NCBI GenBank assembly: GCA_039583875.1
Contig: CM077151.1
Coordinates: forward strand, 116,330,609 to 116,394,608
DNA length: 64,000 bases
Origin: Platanthera guangdongensis
Lineage: Eukaryota; Streptophyta; Magnoliopsida; Asparagales; Orchidaceae
Reading direction: 5' to 3'
Shown here: positions 22,092 to 32,702 of the stretch, in pieces
Layout of the letters: each line of letters opens with the position of its first letter
Position numbering within the stretch: the first letter of the stretch is position 1
Notes under the pieces: generated by a model
The model's input: only the letters and a program-made list of their open reading frames with translations
Told to the model about the DNA's origin: nothing
Databases searched by the model: none
Made by a program: the position numbers and the translations under genes

Positions 22092-24546
22092 TGTAACGAC
22101 TCCATCCGTTCACAGGTATATACTAGAAGGTCCGGTCGGGGCCCCACAACATATACCATAAAATAGGCGGGGTAGTCACATAGTGATACCAGAGTTGCAC
22201 ATCCTAACTCATTGCAATCTAGCGGAAGCCTATAGCACGAAACTGAACTCACATACAGGAATATCCACCATATAAAAGTTCCACATTTATATAAAACAGG
22301 AATCGTAGCAAATACAAAGTCAACTGGCCTTATGGCCTTACCGGGCTTTACATAACAGTGGCTTCAAACATTGGCGCGCAGGCCAGCCACGTATAATCAA
22401 ACATAGTATTTTCATTTAGCCTTTGAGGTATAGCATTAGCAGCAGCAGCAGGAACTTCAGCCTTTATGCGTCCCGCTTGGTTTTCCAGCACCAACACAGG
22501 GACAGGCCACCCAATGGTGGCAAACAGGTAACGGTCAGCATTCAGCTGACCAAATTATAACGACCCCACCCCTTTCCAGGGGCGGTGGTATTCCTTCCCT
22601 GCAGGCATAGCATTTCACAGGCAAATATGTATATTCATACATTGTGCTCTCATGCACATTCATTCCATCACAACCGTCAGCCACGCTGCCCGATGATCCG
22701 TGCACTCAGGACACATTCTTGGTGTACAGGCGAACCAGTTGCCCACCACCCTATCAGGGTCGCGACCAAACGGTAAAACATTGAGCATTTACTCCATGGC
22801 GTGCAGCCGGAGATTATAGACTTAGTGAACCGGGATTGGCCTATAGTCCCCCATTGTATCACGGTGCGGAGGACTAAGACTCTCGCTATGCACTCCAACA
22901 GACCGCACTTTCTGGTCTCACGTCGGACGGACATAACGCAGGTCGGATCATCCACCCCCCGTTGCTTAAATTGTCTTGCCATCACCGAGTACGGCGTACT
23001 CGCGGCTAAATAAAGGCGCGGGTCGGTTTCACCGAGCCAGTTTGGCATAAAGCATGGGTGTTTTCCTAGGCGCACCAGTACTGATCATCACACCCATTCA
23101 TATCACAACATCAGAGGGACTTTCCTGGGCACACCAGTACTTCCTTCTACTCCCTTCACAGGCACAACCCCACAATTATCACAAATGTCAAGGATATTTT
23201 CCTGACTTACAACGGCAGTACTTCCTGCTACTCCCCTTCACAGGTACCACCCATGAACATCAAGCATTAAAAAGGGTATTTCCTTGGAACACCAGTACTT
23301 CCTGCTACTCCCCTTCACAGGTAGAACCCAATAGCACAAGCATCACAAGGGTATTTTTCCTGGACTACCACTCCAGTACTTCCTGCTACTGCCTTTCATA
23401 GGTTTAACCCATCGACTCCTAAACTACACATTTATCACGGAGTCTTCTCTGGTGCGTATATGCAACATCACCAATCCATACCAACCTGTCCAGATGGGCT
23501 TCAAACAGCATGCCTATTCCGTACTCTTTTTTCGAATCTATATGACAAGTGATTGGGGATTCCATAAATCAACCAAAGGACTCCCACAACAAGCCACCCT
23601 CTAGTTGGGTAATCTTATGCACATTCCAAAAGGAAGCCTTCACATGGCTAGGAAGAAAAGTCGTTATCCTCAAAGATTGCTTCGGCGCCATGAGCTCCTA
23701 GCTGGCTGAAAAGAACCGCAACGGCTTTTCCTCCACAACGCTGGCCTCGGATCTCTCGTCGGAACTCCGCCGCACCACCAGTGGCCAACACCTCTTCCTC
23801 GTCCTCCTTCTTCCTCTCTTTCTCTCTCTAGGATTTTAGAAAGATGAAGGCCAAAGTTCAAATGAGAATTTTCTTCTCAGCCTTAAGGAAGCGGGGAGGC
23901 ACCTCAGCCATTGGATCACAGCTGAAGATTTGGACAGCCATGATTTTACCATAAAAGCATATTTTTTTCCTGACACGGCCTGTGACATGCCGGTGTCCCA
24001 GGCTGTGTACCTCAAGCGGTGCTCAACCGACTTATCCAGTCCAGTACACGCCCATGTGACACACCCGTGTCATAGGCTGTGTCACCTGACACGCCTTCAG
24101 ACATGCCCGTGTCTGTGGCCGTGTACATCAGGTTGTACAAAAATCAATCTCAACCTGATAGGGACACGGCCAGTGACACGCCCGTATCACAAGCCGTGTA
24201 CCCAAGACACAGTCGTGTCCTGCCCGTGTTCACTAGACCTCAATACCTTGGGCACATCCCGAAAAGGACATGGCCTGTGACACGCCTGTGTCCCAGGCCG
24301 TGTACCCATACAAGGCACTAGACATGCCCCACCTCAACTTCGTCGAGCTGAAATTCTTCGACCCGCGAGGACACGCCCTGTGACATACCCGTGTCACAGG
24401 TCGTGTACTCTGCACTCGACAATCTTTGACCGAATTTTGTCGACCACTCGTCGACTGCTCACCCAAGAAGGACATGCCCTGGGACACGCCTGTGTCCCAG
24501 GCAGTGTCACCCAATTTTTCCAAATTCTGGGATTTGGGGTGTTACA
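22092..24546 (-). repeat. A2 3' LTR
   Basis: 2455 bp. On the minus strand it runs TGTAACACCCC...GTCGTTACA. The palindrome cluster lies at about 23965-24510 and five about 80 bp repeats with CCAGTACTTCCTGCTACT at about 23054-23405, against three in A1. There is no TA array. Confidence 0.94.
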
Positions 24547-24558
24547 ACCATCCCCTCC
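24547..24558 (-). other. A2 polypurine tract
   Basis: GGAGGGGATGGT on the minus strand, abutting the LTR start. Confidence 0.85.
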
Positions 24559-24661
24559 TTACAAAAATTTCGGCCCCGAAATTTGCAGAAAGTAAGGAAC
24601 TCAAATAGAAGGATTTCATTTCACAAACGTTCATTACAACTCGATATACACTGCATAACAG

Positions 24662-25168
24662 TTACACAAAGAGCTCGGGAAACTCAGCTCGCATGGTCTA
24701 CTCCTGCTCCCATATGAGTTCTTCACGGCCGTAATTGTCCCATCAGACTTTGACCATCCCGATCGTCTTGTTCCGCAACTGTTTCTCGACATGATCCTCG
24801 ATCCAAATGGGCCTAACCTTCATCGTTAGCCCACGCTCCACCGGCACATGTTCATTCTTGATCACATGAGCTGGATCTTTAATGGCCTTCCGAAGCACCG
24901 AGATGTGAAACACATCGTGTAATCCACCCAAGTCTTCCGAAAGAGCTAGCCGATATGCAGCCTCCCCAATTCGCTCCACCACTTCAAATGGACCAAGATA
25001 TCTCGGACTCAACTTTTTCAGTCGCCGAATCCTGGATACGCCTTTGAAGGGTTTGATCTTCAAGTATACCCAGTCGCCCACCGCGAACTCCACATTTCGG
25101 TGCTTGGCATTGTGTATTTCGCTTGACGATCTTGAGCTATCAGTAGCCTTTCTCTTCATCGACTTCAT
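24662..25168 (-). pseudogene. pol: A2 integrase tail with chromodomain-like end
   Basis: Reads VGDWVYLKIKPFKGVSRIRRLKKLSPRYLGPF-type tail, HDVFHISVLRKAIKDP and MVKV, then a TGA for Trp at 24743 and a TAG for Gln further on, ending in EFPELF before the stop at 24662. This part is better preserved than in A1, since the A1 frameshift near 19045 is absent. Confidence 0.86.
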
Positions 25169-26132
25169 TACGCCTATACAACTTTGATTCGCCTGCTTCT
25201 ACCAAAGCCAAAGGAGTACGACACTTCCATCCATATAGAGCTTCAGATGGTGTCATACCGATGCTTGCTTGGTGTCTGTTATTGTAGGCAAACTCTACCA
25301 TGGAGAGATGATCTTCCCATCTCTTCCCAAAGTTCAGGGCGCACATCCGGAGCATATCCTCCATCGTTCTGTTGGTCCTTTCCATTTGGCCATCTGTTTG
25401 GGGATGAAAGGTCGTACTGAACATCAACTTCATGCCCAATAGCTGATGGACCAGCCTCCAATCATTCGAAGTAAATCACCCATCTCGATCGCTCACGATG
25501 CTCCGAGGAACACCATGTAGTCGTACAATCTGTTCAACATACAGCTTTGCCAAACTTTCTACTGAATTGTCCCGCCTATTCGGAAGGAAGTGTGCCACTT
25601 TCGTCAGCCGATCGACAATTACCCGGATGGAATCATTTCCGCGCTGAGATCTCTGCAACCCGTGCATGAAATCCATGGAAATATCATCGAACTTCCACTC
25701 CGGAATCGGCAACGACTTCAAGAAACTGCTAGGTTTCTGGCATTCCGCCTTCACCATAGCACAAGTTTGGCATTTGGCCACATAATGAGCGATATCTTTC
25801 CTTAGTCCTGGCCAACAGAATAGCTTTTCAATGTCTCTGAACATCTTTGTGCTCCCAGGGTGAATTGAGTAATTCGTATTGTGCGCTTCGTACATCAACT
25901 CTTCCCTCAATTTGCCCAAACTCGGGATGCACAAACGACCTTCTTTTCGCAAAAGCCCGTCATCCCAGGAGAATTTGCCCTCTGGCCCATCCTTAGCATA
26001 GCGTTGGAGAGTCTCATCTACCTCCATTGCTCGTCGAACTCTGTCCGCAAGGTCACACTGTACCTCTGTCCAGTTCAAACATGCATCGGCTGTAGTATTC
26101 TTGTCAACATAAGAAATCTCTAACGCTTCCAA
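25140..26132 (-). pseudogene. pol: A2 integrase
   Basis: HHCC domain (EAHNTNYSIHPG, CQTCAMV), first Asp in SMDFMHG, second Asp in IVSDRDG, Glu in GQMERTNR. A TGA directly after SDRDG (about 25474) and a frameshift near 25150 inactivate it. Upstream, NERLI is followed by the TAG shared with A1. Confidence 0.9.
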
Positions 26133-27065
26133 CTCCTAGATTAGACGTTCATCATGCCTCTGCAACCAACTTGCCCTTGTCGGAGCTCTCCGACTCAAGG
26201 CATCAGCGACAACATTTCCCTTTCCGGGCGTATAATGAATCGCAAAGGTGTAGTCCCCAAGGAACTCCAACCACCTTCATTGTCGCATATTCAAGTCCTG
26301 CTCCAACAGGTACTTTAGGCTCTTGTGGTATGTATAGATCTCCACGTTCACTCGATAAAGATAGTGCCTCCATAACTTCAGTGCAAAGATCACCACCACC
26401 AACTATAAGTCATGGACGGGATAATTTCTCTCGTGCACCTTCAACTGGCGCGAGCCATAAGAAATCACTGTCCCATTTTGCAGAAGAACGCAGCCTAAGG
26501 CTCTTCCTGACGCATCACTATAGATTTCAAATTCATCAGTACCAGATGGCGACGTCAACAACGACGTCAACAGCGGCGTCGTGGTCAACCGACACTTCAG
26601 CTCTTCAAAAGCTCGTGCGCACTCCGGCGTCCAAACAAACTTTTGATCCTTTCTCGTCAGTGTGGTTAGAGGCAAACTGATCCGCGAAAAGTTCGCAACA
26701 AATCTTCTATAGTAGCCTGCTAGCCCAAGGAAGCTCCTGACTTCAGCCACAGAAGACAACACTGGCCACTCCTGTATGGCCCTTATCTTTGTCGGATCCA
26801 CTGCTATGCCCTCTCCGCTTACCACATGCCCCAGAAAATCCACCGACGATAGCCAAAACTCGCACTTCGAGAACTTGGCGTAGAGCTGATTCTTCCTCAA
26901 TGTCTGCAACACCAACCACAAGTGGGTTTCATGATCGGCTTCAGATCGAGAGTACACCAGAATATCATCAATGAATACTATCATGAACAGGTCCAGATAC
27001 TCTCGGAACGTTCGGTGCATCAAGTCCATGAACACTGATGGCGTATTGCACAGCCCAAACAGCAT
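26133..27065 (-). pseudogene. pol: A2 RT C-terminal half and RNase H
   Basis: From [11 protein letters not shown] through FIDDILVYS (about 26950-26975), [23 protein letters not shown] and [15 protein letters not shown] to the RNase H ([31 protein letters not shown]). A stop at 26403 and another near 26280 split the RNase H, with the C-terminal part ([25 protein letters not shown]) still readable down to 26140. The catalytic RT Asp pair and first RNase H Asp are kept. Confidence 0.88.
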
Positions 27066-27752
27066 TATTGTGAACTCATAGTGCCCGTAATGTGTTCAAA
27101 ATGCGGTTTTGGAAATGTCACCTTCCCGAATCCTCAAATGGTATTAACTAGACTTCAAATCCAACTTGGAGTAGACGGTTGATCCCACCAGCTGATCGAA
27201 CAACTCATCGATTCATCAAATCAGATACTTATTCTTCTCGGTGAGCTTGTTCAGTTCACGGTAGTAAACACATAACCGCAAACCACCATCTTTCTTTTTC
27301 ACAAATAGAACAGGCGCGCTCCAAGGTGACATGCTTGGGCGAATATAATCCTGCTCCAACAACTCCTGTAGTTGGACTTTCAACTCCGCCATTTCCTTTG
27401 GCGCAATGCGATATGGCACGCGGGCCACAGGTTTCGCACCTGGCACCAACTCGATCGTGAAGTCAATCTCTCGCTGGTGTGGTAGCCCAGGGAGATCCTT
27501 GGGAAATATATCTGCAAATTCCGATACCACGGGAACATCGCTTACACCGGCCTTAGGCTCAACAGCCTGAATTAGCGTGAAGTAGCACTCCGCGCCCTTC
27601 CGAACAGCCTTAACTACTTGGAGTGCAGACATCAACGTCCCGCGCACTCCTCGCATCCCCGCGAACTTAGTCTCCTGCTCGGTATTCTTCCCCAATGTGA
27701 TCTCTTTGGCATTACAATCAATCAAGGCATGCTGTTCTGCAAGCCAATCCAT
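27066..27752 (-). pseudogene. pol: A2 protease C terminus and RT N-terminal half
   Basis: Covers the protease end ([21 protein letters not shown]), the linker [21 protein letters not shown] and RT N terminus ([44 protein letters not shown]). A stop at 27216 and damage to about 27066 remove the SKLDL motif from the open frame. Confidence 0.88.
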
Positions 27753-28009
27753 TCAAAAGATCACGTCGAATTCCGATATCGGTAATACAGATGCAGTCAA
27801 ACAAAAGTCCTGACTTCCCATTTGGACGGCCACATCTCAAGCTCGATCCGCGAGCATCAAACAACCATTCGACAACACCAAGCTGATGCTATCTGTCTTC
27901 ACACGACTAGGTATCCCAAGCCGTGCTTTGAACTCGTTAGACAGAAAAGAATGTGAAGCCCCCGTATCAAACAGTGCTCGCACCAGCGTGTTCTGAATCA
28001 TCACAAAGC
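27753..28009 (-). pseudogene. pol: A2 protease (second exon start)
   Basis: Begins after the probable intron with FVMIQNTLVRALFDTGASHSF. The active site DTG is intact, unlike A1. It continues to LSNGCLMLADRA, with a stop at 27834-27839 and then a degraded stretch to the next ORF. Confidence 0.88.
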
Positions 28010-28100
28010 CTGTGATAATCATGTCACACACACAAGCAGCATACAATTATGCAATACAAAGCATGCAATAAGCAAAATAATGTCATAACTTAACTCGTAC
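28010..28100 (-). other. Probable intron between gag and protease in A2
   Basis: 91 bp, T-rich on the coding strand, with GTACGAG at its 5' end (after CACAG) and ATCACAG at its 3' end. Excision joins DVVTG to FVMIQNTL in frame and rebuilds the standard gypsy protease lead-in. The A1 counterpart (15980-16071) has a different length (92 bp), yet the same excision restores its frame. Confidence 0.7.
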
Positions 28101-29241
28101 CTGTGACGACGTCACTCTGCTTAATGGCCTCCTGCAGGCCAAGATTATAGAATCGAGGCTGCGCTTGTGAGGCAGAGGACTCCACGACTACCTTTCCTTT
28201 CTCCGCATACGATGCTCCCGCCTTCTTTCACTTTTTGGCGGTATCCGACAATCACGTGCTATGTGCCCCACCCGTCCACAATTAAAGCATGTACGAGTCT
28301 CCGGATTTGAAGTGTGTAACACCCCGCAAAGTGGCCCCCGACGTTGCTCCCGATGCAATAGTAGAAGGGGCTTGTCCAGCCGACTTGGACCTCTTGCCCC
28401 ATCTCTTCTTGAAAAATTACTTCGCTGGTCAGGGCACTTTGAATTCCGGCTGTGTCACAGCCAAGGCCTGCTTCCCATGTACCCTCTTCATATCCTTTTC
28501 CAGCGCGTATACGGTGTCGACCAACTCCTGGAATCCTTGGCTCAAAGAACTAGATAGCAGGAATAGTAACCCGTCCCGCAGTCCTTCATAGAACCTATTA
28601 GTATTCCTTTTCTCATCAGCAAAAATAGAACCCGCATATCGTCCCAACCGCGTAAACTCATGCAGGTACATGTCAACACTGCCTTCTTCTTGCGTCAGAC
28701 TTTGGAACTTGTTCTCCATGGCAATACGCTGTGCTGCCGGGAGGTGCTTTGCCACCGAGAGTCTCGAGAATTCCTCAATCGACACTTGTGATAACGGTCT
28801 CCCTGCTAAGTGGTGTAGTTCCATCTCATCCCACTATAAACGAGCCTCTCCTTCCAGCAAGAAGGTGGCTAAGGTTACTTTCTGATGTTCCTCCGTTCCA
28901 ATCGCCTTCATAATCCGCTTGACGCGCGATAACCAATCCTCAGCCTGCGTAGGGGATCCTAGGCCCGTAATCGTAGGCGGGATGAAACTCATGAACTGCT
29001 TCAACAACCTCTCAGCTGCTCGAGGATCCACAGCCGCTATAGTTTTTGGCCTCGCCGCAACTTGTTCTGGCATCAATGCCGGCTGCGCGTGCCCAATCGA
29101 CTTTGCTTGGATCATGGCAAACAATGCCTCAGCAACTAATCACACAGTGTCCGTAGAAGGCGGAGGTGTAGGCACCTCAGCTGGTGTTGTACTTTCATCA
29201 GAACGTTGGAGCTCTGATTGCACCGCACCACTCCGTGTCAC
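28101..29241 (-). pseudogene. gag: A2 gag
   Basis: Reads from the GTG (Val-Thr-Arg-Ser-Gly) at 29241 to the intron. Proline-rich N terminus; capsid domain (SRVKRIMKAIGTEEHQK, ATFLLEGEARL, LSVAKHLPAAQRIAMEN, YLHEFTRLGRYAGSIF); then a linker and an intact CCHC knuckle CFNCGRVGHIARDC. Stops occur in the N terminus near 29138, after EGEARL (28831-28833, Trp in A1), near 28426 and after PPKK in the basic region. No ATG is found at the conserved start. Confidence 0.9.
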
Positions 29242-29442
29242 CTATAGGTGAACAAGACACTCACATTAGCGATCGCACACAAGCAAAACAACAAAATAGG
29301 AACACGTAGGTTCCTCAAACACATGTATTTGAATTCCCAAGGTGGACATTCCGGAGTTCATTAGTGTTAACTTGGTTCGTACAGACACGTGCTCGCCACC
29401 CCACAAAAGAATTCGACCACAAATTGGAAAGGGAAAGACCGA

Positions 29443-29456
29443 GGCCTCTGATACCA
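29443..29456 (-). other. A2 primer binding site
   Basis: TGGTATCAGAGGCC on the minus strand, four bases after the LTR end at 29461. Confidence 0.85.
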
Positions 29457-29460
29457 AAAA

Positions 29461-31918
29461 TATAACGACTCCAATCGTTCACATGCATATACTAGAAGGT
29501 CCGGCCGGGGCGCCACAGCATATACCATAAAACAGGCGGGGTAGTAACGTAGTGATACCAGAGTTGCGCATCCTAACTTATTGCATTCTAGCGGAAGCCT
29601 ATAACACGAAATTGAACTCACATACAGGAATGTCCATCATATAAAAGTTCCACATTTATATAAAACAGGAATCGTAGCAAATACAAAGTCAACTGGCCTT
29701 ATGCACTTATAGGACTTTACATAACAGTGGCTTCAAACATTGGCGCGCAGGCCAGCCACGTATAATCAAACATAGTAATTTCATTTAGCCTTCGAGGGCT
29801 AGCAGTAGCAGCAGCAGCAGGAACTTCAGCCTTTATGCGTCTCGCATGGCTCTCCAGTACCTGCATAGGGACAGCCCACCCAATGATGTCAAACAGACAA
29901 CGGTCAGCATTCAGTTGACCAAATTATAATGAACCCACCCCTTTCCCGGGGCGGTGGTATTCCTTCCCTGCAGGCATAGCATTTCACAGGCAAATGTGTA
30001 TATTCATACATTGTGCTCTCACGCACATTCATTCCATCACAACCGTCAGCCACGCAGCCCGACTATCCATGCACTCAGGGAACATTCTTGGTGTGCCGGC
30101 GAACCAGTTTCCCACCACTGTATCAGGGTCGCGACCCAACGGTAAAATATTGAGCATTTACTCCATGGCGTGTTGTCGGAGATTATAGTCTTAGTGAACC
30201 GGGATTGGCCCGTAGCCCTCCATTGCATCACGGTGCGCAGGCCTAAGACTCTCGCTGTGCGCTCCAACAGACAGCACTTTCTGGTCTCACGTCAGACGGA
30301 CATAACACAGGTCGGATCATCCACCCCCCATTGCTCAAATCACCTTGCCATCACCGAGTACGATGTACTTGCGGCTAAATAAAGGCGCGGGTCGATTTCA
30401 CCGAGCCTGTTTGGCATAAATCCTGGGTGTTTTCCTGGGCGCACCAGTACTGATCATCATACCAATTCATATCACAACATCAGAGGGTATTTTCTGGGCA
30501 CACTAGTAATTCCTTCTACTCCCTTCACAGGCACAACACCACAATTATCACAAATGTCAAGGGTATTTTCTTGACTTACCACGCCAGTACTTCCTGCTAC
30601 TCCCCTTGAAAGGTATCACCCATGAACATCAAGCATTAGAAAGGGTATTTCCTAGGCACACCAGTACTTCCTGCTACTCCCATTCATAGGTAGAACCCAA
30701 TAGCACAAGCATCACAAGGGTATTTTTCCTGGACTACCACTCCAGTACTTCCTGCTACTACATTTCACAGGTTTAACCCATCGACTCCTAAACTACTCGT
30801 TTATCACAAAGTCTTCTCCGGTGCGTATATGCAACATCACCAATCTAGACAACCTGTCCAGATGGGCTTCACACAGTGTGCCTATTCCATACTCATTTTC
30901 CAGATCTATATGCCAAATGATTGGGGATTCCATAAATCAACCCAAAGGACTCCCACAACAAGCCACCCTCTGGTGGGGGAATCTTATGCACATGCCAAAA
31001 GGAAGCCTTCACATGGCTAGAAAGAAAAGTCGTTACCCTCGAAGATGGCTTCGGTGCCATGAGCACCTAGCTGGCTGGAAAGAACCGTAACAGCCTTTCC
31101 TCTGCAATGCTGGCCTCGGATCTCTTGTCGGAACACCGCAGCACCACCAGTGGCCAACTCCTCTTCCTCCTCCTCCTCATTCTTCCTCTCTCTAGGATTT
31201 TAGAAAGATGAAGGCCAAAGATCAAATGAGAATTTCCTTCTCATCCACGGCCTTAAGGAAGCAGGGATGCACCTCAGCCATTGGATCCTAGCTGAAGATT
31301 TTGACAGCCATGATTTTTCCATAAAATCATATTTTTTGCCTGACACGGCCTGTGACACGCCCGTGTCCCAGGCCGTGTACCTCAAGTGGTGCTCAACCAA
31401 CTTATCCAGTCTAGTACACACCCATATGACACGCCCGTGTCACAGGTCGTGTCACCTGACACTCCTTCAGACACTCCCGTGTCTGTGGTCGTGTACATTA
31501 GGCTGTACAAAAATCAATCTCAACCCGACAGGGACACGGCCAGTGACACGCCCGTGTCACAGGCCGTTTACCCAAGACACAGCCGTGTCCTGCCCGTATT
31601 AACCGGGCCTCAATGCCTTGGGCACATCCCGAAAAGGACACGGCCTTTAACACGTCCTTGTCCCAGGCCATGTGCCCATACACGGTACTAGACACGCCCC
31701 ACCTCAACTTCGCCGAGCTGAAATTCGTCAACTCGCAAGGACACGCCCTGTGACACGCCTGTATCACAGGCCGTGTAATCTGCACACGACAATCATCAAC
31801 CGAATTTTGTCGACCACTCGTCGACTGCTCACCCAAGAAGGACACGAACTGGGACATGCCCGTATCCCAGGCCGTGTCACCCAATTTTGCCAAATTCTGG
31901 GATTTGGGGTATTATACA
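29461..31918 (-). repeat. A2 5' LTR
   Basis: 2458 bp, palindrome cluster at about 31340-31890, five about 80 bp repeats at about 30430-30780. Its outer terminus reads TGTATAATACCCC instead of TGTAACACCCC. It lies directly against the A3 gag reading frame. Confidence 0.93.
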
Positions 31919-32482
31919 CTTATTATCCAATGCTATCCTCTGAGCTGAGGGAAGGTACCTTGCCAAGAACAGTCTCGAAAATTCTTCCATCAAGACGTCT
32001 GTGAGTTGCCTTCCCTTCAAGTGATATAGCTCCAAACCTTCCCACCACAGCCTAGCATCTCCGTCCAACAGGAATGTAGTTATAGTGGTCATCTGCCACT
32101 CCTCCATTTCCGTCGCTGTCAAGACTCTCTTCACTCGAGAGAGCCAATCTTCAGCTTGGGATGGGGTTCCCGTCCCTGAGAACACCGGAGGATTAAAGCC
32201 CATAACATGTTTGAGCTGCCTTTCAGTTGCTCTCCTAGGCAACAAATGCTCCATCACCACCTGCTCTACCCTTCTTGGTTTAGCTGCTTGAAGCGGTACA
32301 TGCTCCATCACAGGAGCAGGCTGTTGTATTTGCCTTTCAGGCTGCGCATTGATCACAGCAAACACCGCTTCGGCCACCAATCATATGGTTTCTACCGAGA
32401 GAGGTGTAGCAGGCGCATCATTCGGTGCGCTACTAGCCTCAGAAACCGGGCGTTCTGACAGCCCTGTACCACTCCTGGTCAC
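31919..32482 (-). pseudogene. gag: A3 gag, N-terminal fragment
   Basis: Gag of a third, more diverged element of the A group. It starts with the same Val-Thr-Arg-Ser-Gly. It has VAEAVFAVINAQPE, SRVKRVLTATEMEEWQ, TTFLLDGDARLWWEGLELYHL and SRLFLARYLPSAQRIALDNK, where it is cut by the A2 LTR. One stop lies between the start and VAEAVF (about 32381). The rest of A3 must lie left of the A1/A2 pair, outside the window. Confidence 0.88.
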
Positions 32483-32689
32483 CTATAATTGTACAAAACA
32501 CCGTTAAGCGACCAACAAAATTGCAAAAAACAATTATAGGAACACACAGGTTCCCCAAACATGTGTATTTTCATTGATAAGAGGACATTCATGGGTTTTT
32601 TATGTTATAACGATGACACACACATATGTGATGACCACCATTTAAAAGAATTCATCCACGAATTCATTTAAGTTGACCGAAACCAGTAG

Positions 32690-32699
32690 TCTGATACCA
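32690..32699 (-). other. A3 primer binding site
   Basis: TGGTATCAGA on the minus strand, three bases from the LTR end, which fixes 32703-34675 as a 5' LTR. Confidence 0.82.
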
Positions 32700-32702
32700 A
32701 AT

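Larger units (their letters stand above)
22092..31918 (-). mobile_element. A2, family-A Ty3/gypsy element, inverted relative to A1
   Basis: Full-length 9.8 kb minus-strand copy: 5' LTR (29461-31918), PBS, gag, probable intron, PR, RT, RNase H, integrase, PPT, 3' LTR (22092-24546). It is same family as A1 by LTR and protein. Its right end cuts the gag of A3. The flanking bases (CACTC or the CTC spacer on the left, CTTAT on the right) are not a target duplication, so one end was probably rearranged. Confidence 0.95.

Noticed and set aside
23930..24595. Cys/Pro-rich ORFs with repeating CHRPC, DTPVSQAVYP-like units (also 31267-32004, 34288-34570, 119-361)
   Set aside because: They arise from the repeated GACACGCCCGTGTC palindromes in the LTRs, occur in several frames and on both strands, and have no stable start.
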